64,000 nt of DNA from Erigeron canadensis (taxonomy: Eukaryota > Streptophyta > Magnoliopsida > Asterales > Asteraceae): assembly GCF_010389155.1 (NCBI RefSeq), contig NC_057763.1, positions 4,712,649-4,776,648 of the forward strand, in the 5' to 3' direction. Below are positions 54,434 to 64,000 of this stretch, piece after piece. The position numbers and the translations under genes are program-made. Within the stretch, counting starts at the first letter, position 1, and each line of letters opens with the position of its first letter. The notes under the pieces were generated by a model. That model was not told where the DNA came from, ran no database searches, and worked only from the letters and a program-made list of their open reading frames with translations.

Positions 54434-55432
54434 TATAGATATAGATATAGATTATAGATATGCTATGCTGATAACTTAATGCAACACCTTAAGTGTTTTG
54501 TAGCTTAAGTTATAAAATGCAACACCTTTAGTAACTTAGTCTTTGGTCCTCTTAATAAATAATAGCTTTACCAATCAATAAATCATCTTCAAAGTGGATT
54601 TGTTGTGTCATTATATGTTTGATTCACTTTTTACCAAGCTGAATCGAAAAATATATGTCAGAAAACAATGCTAATTAATATCAATCGATAACAGTCAAAT
54701 TAAAGATATTTCTTTCGGCGAAACATGGAAAGAATGATAACCAAATGAGCGATTTAGCGTTTCCTTGTTACAACAATTAATCTGGAAAAAAAAAAGACAT
54801 AGAAGGTACTGAATTAAATACATCTAACAATTGTGAGAGAGCTCCCGCTGAAGACAACACCATTCACGTGCGCGCTTCCAGATTAGGACGTCAGTAGCTT
54901 TTTAAACTGATTAGGAGAAAATTCGAGAGGCGCAGACTCACAGTACTTAAACTTATATGAAATTTTTTTTTTTTTTGGAAGGTATCAGAAAAGAAGTTAA
55001 AGAATGCTTATTTAAAATCACCCGGCTCATCCACCCATTTGCCGTCTACCTTGACAACCCAAATTGATAAAGTTCCTCTCTTTTTATTAACAATATAGGA
55101 GAATGCTATTAGATTGCCATTTGCTTACTGTTGAACCACTTATGCTGGAGAATATGGAGGGCTAGAAACGAAATAGTATTCCATGGGACATCTTTGTGTA
55201 TACATAGGTGGTTTGAACTTTGAAGACATTCAATCACCTAACATCCTATGAGTTAAGAACCAAGTTATAAAAGTATCGTTCGAGTTGAAAAGTGGAGGAT
55301 AATTTTATATTAAATTAATTATAGTTATGTTCGTGTGTATAACTCTTTGGGTGAGAGCTTTTATGATAAGTCAATAATCCAAAAAAATGGAACGAAAATT
55401 CAAAGAGCTTATAATCATGAAGCTTACTTCAA
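54434..55432. other. Spacer before the second GCR1/COPT block
   Basis: AT-rich; no gene or clear element recognised. Confidence 0.5.
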
Positions 55433-57248
55433 ATGGCAGTAGGCATGTCAGATCAGGTTTTCAGTCGATTCCACAATTAAGCAGACATGAAGGTATTGAT
55501 GCTTTCTTCCATCACCTCCATGATAATAAAATAGGGAACTCATGTAAAATGTGGGAAGAGCTATTTGTATCATCTAATGGTTTGCCTAGCTATCATATAT
55601 TACCTCAGTTCAAAACATGTATGTTCTTTTAGTTGGTAGTCTACCACTCTCCAAAAACATAATTGATACATCACAGACCATGATATTATAGGAATCTACC
55701 AAAATCATGAAAAATGGCCTTTGTGCAATTCTGCAATGGAAAACCTGAAAGGTTGTGTCTAGAGGTGGCAATTGTTGCCCTGTTTACTTATTAACAGGCT
55801 GATATGAGTTGTTTATTACTTCATATTGGTCAATCAGGTCAAATCAGCTAAAAGGAATCCATTGAAAGTCAACCGAAGTATATTGCATAAAATCTCCTAT
55901 ATCATTTGTATCCAAAAAAGTAAAATTCCTATTAAAAGTAATAATAATAATAATAATAATAATAATCATATTTGATGCACTAATTATGCATAAACCGTAT
56001 GAAAATTTTGGACAAAAAGTGATATAATCAACTCAATCTGACCATATGATGAATGACATGTTTTCCCTTTGGCGACGCCCCAACCTGCACAACCTATCAT
56101 TTTGCCTTGATGCATTTAAGCCGGGCCACTTCTTGGCACATTGGTTCCTTTCTTAGTATATAGGCATTGAGTTGGTGGGGTTACTACACTTATTCTTATA
56201 GGATCGTGGAGATTTGGTAGAGTCAACCGTATTCACGACTTCATGAACCGGCTCATAAGTTATTCTGGCTTTCTGTTCTTGGTGTTGGAATGGCTGCTCT
56301 AATGGTAAATCTCCATTCTTCATTCTAAGTTTATCCGTAAACTAGCATGATTCTGTTGCTTCTTATGTTAATGGTCGCTTAATCCCTTTATTCCTAAAAG
56401 CTGAAACCTTTGACAGGTGACTTAAGATATTAGGTGAAGTGACACCAAAACATGTGCAGCCTATTCAACTCAATAGCTTATGGCCTTAACTCTCGGGGGG
56501 CACTTTTTGAATTACTGGATCTGTAAGTTTTTATTAACAGTTACATTTCCACTGCATATACAAAGAGAATCTTAAGAGAGTCCATCCACATGTAGAGGCA
56601 GCAAAATTGGCAGGTCAGGTGGGTTAGGTAAAATGAACTTTGTTCAAACCTTTTATTTTATCGTACAGGTCAGGTTGACTCGAAAAAGTTTTGTTTAAGT
56701 TTTGTTATACAATTACTTTGTTGAATATATTCACAAAAAATTACTATCATATTATGTAGTCTTTATACAAAACGATTTAGGGGGTTGTTATATGCTTTAA
56801 GAATACACATCAGGCAACTTGAAACTCATTTGACCTGTTTCTTTTTTTTTTTAACAGACATTGTTGAGTCCACCCATTTGACGAGTTACAGATAGAACAT
56901 AAATCGATCCATTTGTAAGTAAATGGCTTGAAATTTCCATGTCAAATGCATAGATTAATGTTTTTCGTATCTATCTCCATCAATTATCATTGATATTTTG
57001 ATATATGATATAAATAATAAATCCCATAATCTGTCAATATCTACTACCATGATCATAGTATATATTTCCAAAAGGTAATGTTAGATGTACTTATACATGT
57101 TGGTTTTCATTTTCCGTGTACATGAATATTTCCAGCTTACCTGAAAGCATTAGAAGATGGTTCCCAAAAAAGTTAATGTCAAGAAGCCAACTACAGCAAC
57201 ATGAAAGTGAACTCATCTCTTTGAGAGTTGAAGAGCAGCGTCAATAGT
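55433..57248 (+). pseudogene. GCR1 3'-half pseudogene
   Basis: Pieces match GCR1 exons 6-9 and their introns in order: exon 6-like at 55433 (ATGGCAGTAGGCATGTCAGA), exon 7-like at about 56165-56305, exon 8-like at about 56455-56521 and exon 9-like at about 57137-57248, ending near the same stop region. The exon 6 acceptor reads CAA instead of CAG, exon 7 has small frame-shifting deletions and exon 8 has lost bases around NSSVRR. Exons 1-5 are absent. Intron sequence is also conserved, so this is a DNA-level copy of about 33.35-35.2 kb and not a retrocopy. Confidence 0.9.
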
Positions 57249-57616
57249 AACACGAGGAGATCAAACCATTCTAAATCTCATCTTTCTTCCTATGAATGAG
57301 AAGATATCAAAATGTTCTCAAAGAATTTTTTGATATCAAAAGGTTCTCTAAATTGGTATGTTGGATAAGTTGGGTAATGGGTCAAAACAGGCTTGTGTGT
57401 CTCACTGTTTTGTTTTGTTTTTTTTTTTTAATTTCTTTTCCTTACAAGTCGATATATGTTGCCATGTTGGGTGTCTTGCAGTTTAGAAATTGCATATATT
57501 GTAAAGAAACATGACACGTACATGCATACTACATGTTTCTTTCAAACGAAGATTTCATTCCATGACTCACATCAAACATAGATACAGAGAAAGATCAACA
57601 ACAAGCACAAGAATCA

Positions 57617-57844
57617 TCAACAAGCTAGCATAATTTGTTCATCATTCGCACTCCTAAACAACCAGTATCCAACAGCCATTCCAGCTACGGTTGCCACAAA
57701 CACACCACCATTAAAAGACATCGTAGAGTTTACCCTGAAAATTAATGACCCTAAAGTAAGAAAGTAAGTGAACCACAAATCAGTTTTCCATAATTCGACA
57801 AGTAGTGTGACATTGTTGCCCCAGTAGAAGGTCAAGTCTATCAT
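57617..57844 (-). pseudogene. Truncated COPT copper transporter copy, in-frame deletion
   Basis: An open frame of 75 aa. It begins like the intact gene ([20 protein letters not shown]), then jumps within TM1 (LTLG) to the exon 2 region just after its acceptor (SLIF), loses most of TM2 including the Met-x3-Met motif, and resumes at [14 protein letters not shown] through TM3 with GMAVG to the C-terminus (RSANDEQIMLAC). The intron and adjoining exon parts were removed by deletion, yet the frame stays open. TM1 is shortened and TM2 mostly gone, so copper transport is unlikely. Paired GTAC cores remain upstream (57921 and 57933). Confidence 0.85.
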
Positions 57845-59001
57845 AGTTGAGTTTTCCGGTTCCTTGTGCTTGCTTAAACTGGAGCTTTGAATCAAGGGTA
57901 ATTTCCAAAAAGGTGGTCTAGTACTGGCAGTAGTACACATATACCACTCAATCTTTTTGGATTCATTTATCCGTACTAAACACACAAGTACAATACGACG
58001 GTAGCATAAATAAAAATAAATAACCGACTACCAATTGCAGGGGGATTTAAAGATCACAATAGTGATGATATGTAATGCATAATAAGTCATTGAAAACACT
58101 CAGCAGATTAACAAATTCGCGCAAGCGGATAGGATGAGGGTATAGTAGTATGATGATTACAAACATTGATTCATATTGTATGGTTTTGTTTTGTTTTGCA
58201 GACAAACATAAACAATTCTGCACCAGGAAAATGTTAAACACTAAGCAACACCAGGGAGCTTCCGACTTCACCTTCATCCTCTCCGGGCTTCCGATCTGTC
58301 GCTTGGGGGAAATGTTTCCCAGATTCTGCTACGGCTTAAATCTATTCTTCTAACATATTCTGCAACGGCTTAAATCTATTCTTCTAACATATTCTGCAGC
58401 AGCTTAAATCTATTCTTCTAACATATTCTGCAACAGCTTAAATCTATTCTTATCATTGTGAGACAGTTCCAAAACTTGTTTCAACATTGGCTTCTGATTT
58501 TTCTCATTGTGAGACGGGTCCAACCCTTGTTTACCTATTCTGCAACGGCTTAAATCTTCTCTGATTTTAGAATCTATATGGGGAGTCTTTTTTGCTGGGT
58601 ATTGTTTGACATATTCAGTTCCCGGTGCTTGAAAATATTCATCATCTGCAGCACTTTCATTCTTCGACTCTGGTTTAACAAACTGGATTCTGGATGCTTC
58701 AGCGTCTGCAGCAGTTTTCTTCTCAATGTAATGGAGATGGTCTTTTAAAATAGAATCGGATAAGATCTTAATAACAGAAGATTCATCTTTAACATCTACT
58801 ATGTGGCTGTTGCCATTGTCATTGACAATGGTAACAAGTTCACCAAGCTCCCTCCTTGCATAACAGTATTCACCAAATAATAAACTAGAGCACGCAAAAG
58901 CTATGTCCACTAAAAAGAAATTGACAACATCTAAAGCTACACCCTGATGTTTGAGATAATTTCCATATTCATCTTCATCTCCTATATGCATATTTATAGG
59001 C

Positions 59002-59974
59002 CTAGCAGCAAAGAAACACAATAACTAGATAAGCAAACATATAAATATTAGCAAATACACTAAAACAGGATTGGGGAAATGGAGAAATGACGAAGCAACA
59101 CTTTGAATGCCACATGTCAACTTTTCCCCGCCACTTGCATCTCTAATTGATAGAGATACAATCTTGTTATTTAATAGCAATTTATTATAAAAATATATAA
59201 CATTTTATAGAACTAGATTTATAACCGTGTCACTTATTTGCAAGTTTTTTATGATCAGTATATATTAACACTCAGTTTTTATAAGTGAAATATAAATTTG
59301 ATAAAAAAAAATTATTTTATTCTACGTTTTTAGTAATTTTGTTATTGAATGTTTTGATTTTAAATAGAAATAAGATTAAAACTGCAGCCCAATTTATTAA
59401 TAAGCTTTTTTCACGATTAACAAAGTTTTTAGAATGATATAATTAAAAATTTAAGCTATTAGGTGTTCATCAGCGATAATGCGATAGATAAATATTGTTG
59501 ATAGTATATTAATTTCAACTTTGGTATATATAAAGATGGTTTCCATCGTAAACTCCATTGTTTGTACAACTAAAACAGGATTGGAGACATTTTGAAATTA
59601 CATGAGAACAATATTCGAATGTCTCGTGGCACTTTAGTCCCAACAGTGTTATTAAATTATTTTAATATTGAAACTTTTTCCAATTTATTTATAGAAATAA
59701 AATGCGTTTAGATAGATATCTATTCTATTAAAATAAGTCCAAAGTATATGGTTAGAATTACTATTCCATGGTAATATATATTATAAATTGTATATGTTGT
59801 ATATCACAAGTATAAGATACAAATAATTTTTTTTAGTAGAAAGAATTTGGTTTAATAATTATCAGGAATTGCGTTTAAAAGTATTTCTTAATAATTTTAT
59901 CTGCACATGCATATATAGAGTTAATCATGTGGTACGTGTGATAAACTGATAATTCATCTATCTACATGTAACAT
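59002..59974. other. Intron 4 of locus C, AT-rich part
   Basis: The first 120 bases resemble the corresponding place in locus A (AAAACAGGATTGGGGAAATG near 59061 and 44156). A related AAAACAGGATTGGAGAC stretch recurs near 59573. No gene. Confidence 0.5.
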
Positions 59975-61270
59975 GTCTCTGCCAGAAGGTTTCGATGTAA
60001 AAGGCAAAGAAAGAGTTTAACAGTTACACATTACGGGTTGAAGCAAACATCGAGAATGTGGAACTAAAAGTTAGACAAGACATCAAGATCGGGTTCATGA
60101 AGTGTTGTCAAGAACAAGATGTGTAAAAGCGAGGTAATTTACTACTGATATTGGGGGGTTTATGTAGATGATCTTATTGTGAGCGGTTCAATGCAAAAGA
60201 ATATTGATGAGTGATCTTGGTTTCTTGACTTATTTTTTGGGACTTGGGTATAAAGGTGCAACAAAATGATGGTGGAATAATTCTTCAACAAACTGCCTAT
60301 GCTAAAAAAATTCTGAAGATGGCAGAAATAGAAAAGTGTAACTCATTAGTTACCCACATAAGTTGCAATTAAAAAAAGATGAAGATGGAACAAAGGTTGA
60401 TGCAACTCAGTACAGACAGGCAATTGGGAGTCTAAGGTATCTACTGCACACCGTCCTGCTATCAATTATAATGTTGGGGTGTTCAGTTGATTCATGGAGA
60501 GTCCGAAGGAAAGCCACCAAGCAGCAGCAAAGCATGTGTTAAGAAATTTGGAAGGCACGGTTCAAACTGGTCTGAAGTATGAGGCCGAGAAGATAGCAAA
60601 TTGGTCAGCTACGCCAACAGTAAACTATGGGGATAACATGGAAATAAGGAAAGGCACTACTTGGTCATACCAAAAACAACGAACCATTTCACTTTCCTCG
60701 TGTGAGGCAGAGTTATGGCGACCATGTCATCAACATGCCAAGCATTGTGGACTTGTGGTTGAGAAACATAGTCAATGAAACTACGGGACCAAATTGCGTT
60801 GATAAAGAAACCCATCATTTCATGAGTGAAGTAAGCATATAGATACTAAGCACCATTTCATTTGAGAATGTGTTGATGAAAGATCAATTGACATGGAAAA
60901 AGTATTGAGGTGGAACTTGTAACCAGTACAAAGCAGAAAGTTGGCATTCTTATGAATGCCATTACCGAAACTGAAATTTGCCGAGATGAAAGAGTCGGTG
61001 GGCAGTCATGAAGTCGACAAGGAATACTAGCATCAGGAGGAGAGTGTAGGATGATGTGGCTGCTGAGCTGGAAGAGTGGACCAATTTGATAAAAATGTCA
61101 CTTGAGAGACGTTACTTGGAGTGCCAAGTCTTCAGCTTAGTTCTAGGAAAGTTGGTTGTTTATTTTAGTATGTAAATCATGTTTCTTTTATACATTAGGA
61201 TGTGAGCTGGTCGAAAAAGAATCACTGTAACCTTTTGTTGCTTATTGATGAAATAAAATAGTCTATGTTA
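59975..61270 (+). mobile_element. Ty1/copia RT-RNase H-LTR remnant in locus C intron 4
   Basis: Starts in RT (PEGFDVKGKE, then GLKQ-like), followed by VYVDDLIVSGS at about 60163, TYFLGLGIKVQQ-like and AYAKKILK in shifting frames. The RNase H region at 60494-60778 has MESPKESHQAAAKHVL, GTVQTGLKYEAE, QKQRTISLSSCEAEL. A purine-rich tract (GGAGGAGAG) and TG at 61045 mark the likely start of a 3' LTR, whose tail has TTGTTGCTTATTGATGAAAT. Many stops and frameshifts. Opposite strand to the host gene. Confidence 0.88.
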
Positions 61271-61274
61271 TCTA

Positions 61275-62004
61275 TCACAGATTCACCGCTATAGCTGTGC
61301 TGTAGTGGTTACGGTCATTCTCTAAAATATCAGTCAGAATGCTGTCACGATATTATTGATGGGTGTTAATCTACCGATATTCCACCTAATATACTAAGTA
61401 GTTAATTACTAAAATAGCGGTGTAGTGGTCAAGTTCCGCTATATGCTATATTGGTTATAGCGGTGAGATAGCGGTGGTATAGCGGGAATTAAAATATTAT
61501 GCAATATATATATATAATTCTTAATACTTAATATTTAATAAAAATATCAATTAATACTTTATACTTAATAGAAATAGCAAAAGTCAAGCTTAAAAGTGTC
61601 AATATTTAAAACTTTAGTGTTACTACTTGCAAAAATTAGTGCTTTCAAGTTTGGGACAAAAAAAAAAAAAAACCATATAGCACCGCTATTTTACCACTTT
61701 TTGGACCGCTATAGCACTGTATCGGTAAAATAGCGTCGGGCGCCGCTAATAGCGGGACCGCTATTTTGACTGCTTTTTGCTTGAGGACCGCTAACCGCTA
61801 TAGCGCCGCCATAGCACCACTATTGATAATACAGCTAATATATATGGGTCAAAATAGTGGTAAGAGCGGTTTTACAGGTTTTTATTAAGCACTAACTTTT
61901 ACTATTATTAACACTAATCTATCAAATATTGACAATTTAATGCTTCACTTTTAATCTTTCTATGAAGTATTACCGCTATCCCAACCGCTATCCTACTGTG
62001 ATAA
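61275..62004. mobile_element. Element rich in CCGCTAT / ATAGCGG motifs
   Basis: Near-inverted ends GTTATCTATCACAG (left) and CTGTGATAAC (right, on the plus strand) enclose about 730 bp. The 7-mer CCGCTAT or its complement, and close variants, recur many times in both orientations. Non-coding. A short related stretch (GTTAACCGCTGTCCTA) follows the copia remnant of locus A, so part of the element may be as old as the duplication. Class unknown. Confidence 0.5.
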
Positions 62005-62240
62005 CTGATATAATAAATATCGGTGCTGAGCCGCGATAACCGATATCTGAGTGTTAACAGCATAGAAAGCAACGATGACATAGAAAGCAATAGTAAGTGA
62101 GTGTTTGTGTAAGCATTGAATTACATACCCTCCTACAAACATAAGTATCCTCTTCTTCATATGTAAGGGACTCTTGGAGAGAATTGAACATGCACCATGT
62201 ATCCCACGTATAGCTTCCACCTCACCCATATAACATACAT

Positions 62241-63354
62241 CTGAGAAACAAGCATATACCCTTATCAATTCAATCAAATATACATACATAACATATATAT
62301 ATATATACATATTATATGTAGTGAAGTGATCAAGTAAGAACCAAAACAAGGGAGAGAACTCTGAGAACCACTAGAAAATCATTTCTAAAAGCAAGGGCTA
62401 CGCCCGTCCCGCCCATCAAATCCATACCATTTCTATATGCGTCTTGTGACAACCCCTTTATATTGGATAAGAGCAACGCAAACCCCTTTATATTGGATAA
62501 GAGCAACGCTCGTACTGTTTCCATCCATTTTCAACACAAACCATTTAAATTTTATTTTATTTTTTTTAAAAAATATTTTGAAAATGAGTTTTTATTAAAA
62601 AAAGATAAAAGAATAAAAACTCAATAAATTAAAAGATTAAAAACCCAAAAATAATGATTCTCAGACTTGTTTTGATTCTCACGTTAACCTAATATATAAT
62701 GTATGTGTAATATATAGTGCTTAACTAATTATCATTATTTAAGTGTTTAAGACCACATTTTTAAGTGTTCTCATTTTGAATTTCATTCTCATTTGATAGT
62801 CACCCTATATAGGGTAACACTCCATTGAGAACACTTATAAAATAAGAAAAATAAGAATGGTGAGAACACATAAAAATATCATTTTGATGCATTAAAAGTC
62901 CATAAAACTAACATAGTGCTTAACTAATTATCATTATTCAAGTGTTTAACTAACCCATTGATCCGTCAAAATCGAAAAAATCACGTTTTTTGTTTTGTGC
63001 ATCTATCTTGGATGCATATTCATCAAAATGATGCATCCAACAAAAAACTGTGATTTTTTCAATTTTGACGGATCAATGTGTTGTTAAACACTTAAAGAAT
63101 GATAATTAGTTAAGCACTATGTCAGTTTTATGGACTTTTAATATATTAAAATGTAGTTTTTAAGAAACCTTCAAATTAGCCTTTTTATGAACTTGTGAAT
63201 GAATTTTTTTCATGTTTTTTGTTCACATGTGACAAACGATTATATACAAGATTTCGGAAAAAAATTTCTTCCACAACATATGATTTTATAACGTTTCACA
63301 TGTGAATGAAAAAAAAAAAAAAACATGTGTTCCCATATATATATATATATATAA
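62241..63354. other. Intron 3 of locus C with fold-back repeats
   Basis: No coding sequence recognised. It holds a short direct duplication near 62450-62515 (CCCCTTTATATTGGATAAGA twice) and the fold-back repeat family at 62690-63156. Confidence 0.5.
62878..63156. repeat. Long inverted repeat (fold-back element)
   Basis: Arms of about 125 bases: the left arm contains TAAAAGTCCATAAAACTAAC and TTGATCCGTCAAAATCGAAA, and the right arm is their near-exact reverse complement. The arms meet around GGATGCATATTCATCAAAAT. Related half-copies lie at 39290-39500 and 62690-62800. Non-coding. Confidence 0.88.
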
Positions 63355-64000
63355 CTAAAAGGAAATCGATCCAATGTCAAGGAAGCGTAGGATTTTTGAA
63401 AGATCACGAGTAGGGGAAACCATAAGAGCATGATGTTTAGCCATTGGCATTAAGCCCACATTATTCTCTGGATTACACTGTCGACAGAAAAAAACAATTT
63501 CAATATGTAGTTTCAAAGAATTGTCAACATAAATGAACATGTGTTAGTTTTTGGCAATGCCAACCTTAAATTTAGTTTTACAATAGAACTTAATAGCCTC
63601 CTGTTGAGCTTCATAGATTTCACTATGCATGAGCACCCTTTCAGAATTGTCAATCAAAATAACTGTAACCTATATACACACACACACAGATAGTTGATTT
63701 TGAAATTTAATACGTAATTTAATAGCTTGAAAGAAGAAAGAATAAGATGAATATACTTCGGGGTCGGCGGCCGCCATGAGATTCAAGGTACGGTACCTGC
63801 AGAAAAAAAGTAATCAAATTTAGAAAAGCATCGTCATCGTATAAAACATATCAATCATACAAGATCGGAAAACATGATGAGACTTGAAATTAAAAAAGAA
63901 AAAAAATTATATTGATAACTTACAGCGGGTGGGTTGATCCAAAAAAGGAACTAGGATCCGCGATTCAGTCAAGATAAATTAGCACCTGGAATCATCAGCA

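Larger units (their letters stand above)
58410..63777 (-). pseudogene. RPN10-like vWA gene, locus C (five exons, most complete copy)
   Basis: Exons: 63757-63777 (MAAADPE), 63565-63669 (VTVILIDNSERVLMHSEIYE...), about 63372-63477 (CNPENNVGLMPMAKHHALMV, RDLSKIL), 62129-62240 (LHMKKRILMFVGG), 58410-59001 (PINMHIGDEDEYG, GVALDVVNFF, NSHIVDVKDESS and a hydrophilic tail). Order, phases and motifs follow the RPN10 vWA domain (I-D-N-S-E metal-site strand, NPENTVG, T-x-D-L-x-K-I-L, V-A-L-D-I-V-N-F). The tail of about 130 aa lacks the LALALRVSMEE-type ubiquitin-interacting motifs of RPN10. The exon 3 donor reads GA where locus A has GT; read-through stops at TAG 63355-63357, giving only 82 aa. Probably a pseudogene, unless another splice is used. 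A copia remnant sits in intron 4. Confidence 0.65.

Overview
This window is nuclear DNA from a flowering plant, most likely a eudicot and possibly an asterid or Asteraceae species. The taxon is inferred only from general look. The sequence is AT-rich, with GT-AG introns (one GC-AG), Ty3/gypsy and Ty1/copia retrotransposons, Helitrons, CACTA, hAT and Harbinger-type elements, and plant-specific gene families. No bacterial or organellar features were seen.

Layout: 1-3.5 kb is the 3' part of a decayed Ty3/gypsy element (gag zinc knuckles, protease, RT, RNase H, integrase). 4.1-7.9 kb is a decayed Ty1/copia element. 10.4-11.9 kb holds a two-exon LEC1-type NF-YB transcription factor gene (minus strand), with a Harbinger-type MITE in its intron and an RY-motif array upstream. 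12-17.8 kb is AT-rich and contains a Helitron. 17.9-20.9 kb and 24.1-27.3 kb hold two intact tandem GH9 endoglucanase genes (minus strand, eight exons each, 485 and 483 aa), with nonautonomous DNA transposons between them. A tRNA-Ser-like gene (30.4 kb, minus) lies next to a complete nine-exon GCR1 gene (30.7-35.2 kb, plus, 326 aa). GCR1 is convergent with a two-exon COPT5-like copper transporter gene (35.9-36.5 kb, minus, 139 aa).

37.2-38.8 kb carries a broken RNFT-type (RING/transmembrane) gene fragment and a small two-zinc-finger ORF related to REI1/ZNF622. 39-43 kb is MITE and Helitron territory. From 43 kb to the end there are three partial copies of a gene whose exons match the vWA domain of the 26S proteasome subunit RPN10 (loci A, B and C, minus strand). 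These are interleaved with copia fragments, Helitrons, fold-back elements and a second, degraded copy of the GCR1 3' end plus COPT (55.4-57.85 kb).

The main structural story is a segmental duplication. The block [GCR1 3' end - COPT - RPN10-like] occurs around 33.3-45.3 kb and again at 55.4-64 kb. Both RPN10-like copies share a copia remnant in the same intron, so that insertion predates the duplication. The second COPT copy has lost its intron and surrounding coding sequence by a deletion that leaves a 75-aa open frame. Both COPT copies keep paired GTAC motifs upstream. The three RPN10-like loci look like vWA-only derivatives without ubiquitin-interacting motifs, and each carries at least one lesion. 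All exon boundaries were worked out by hand from reading frame, splice signals and family knowledge; no search was run.
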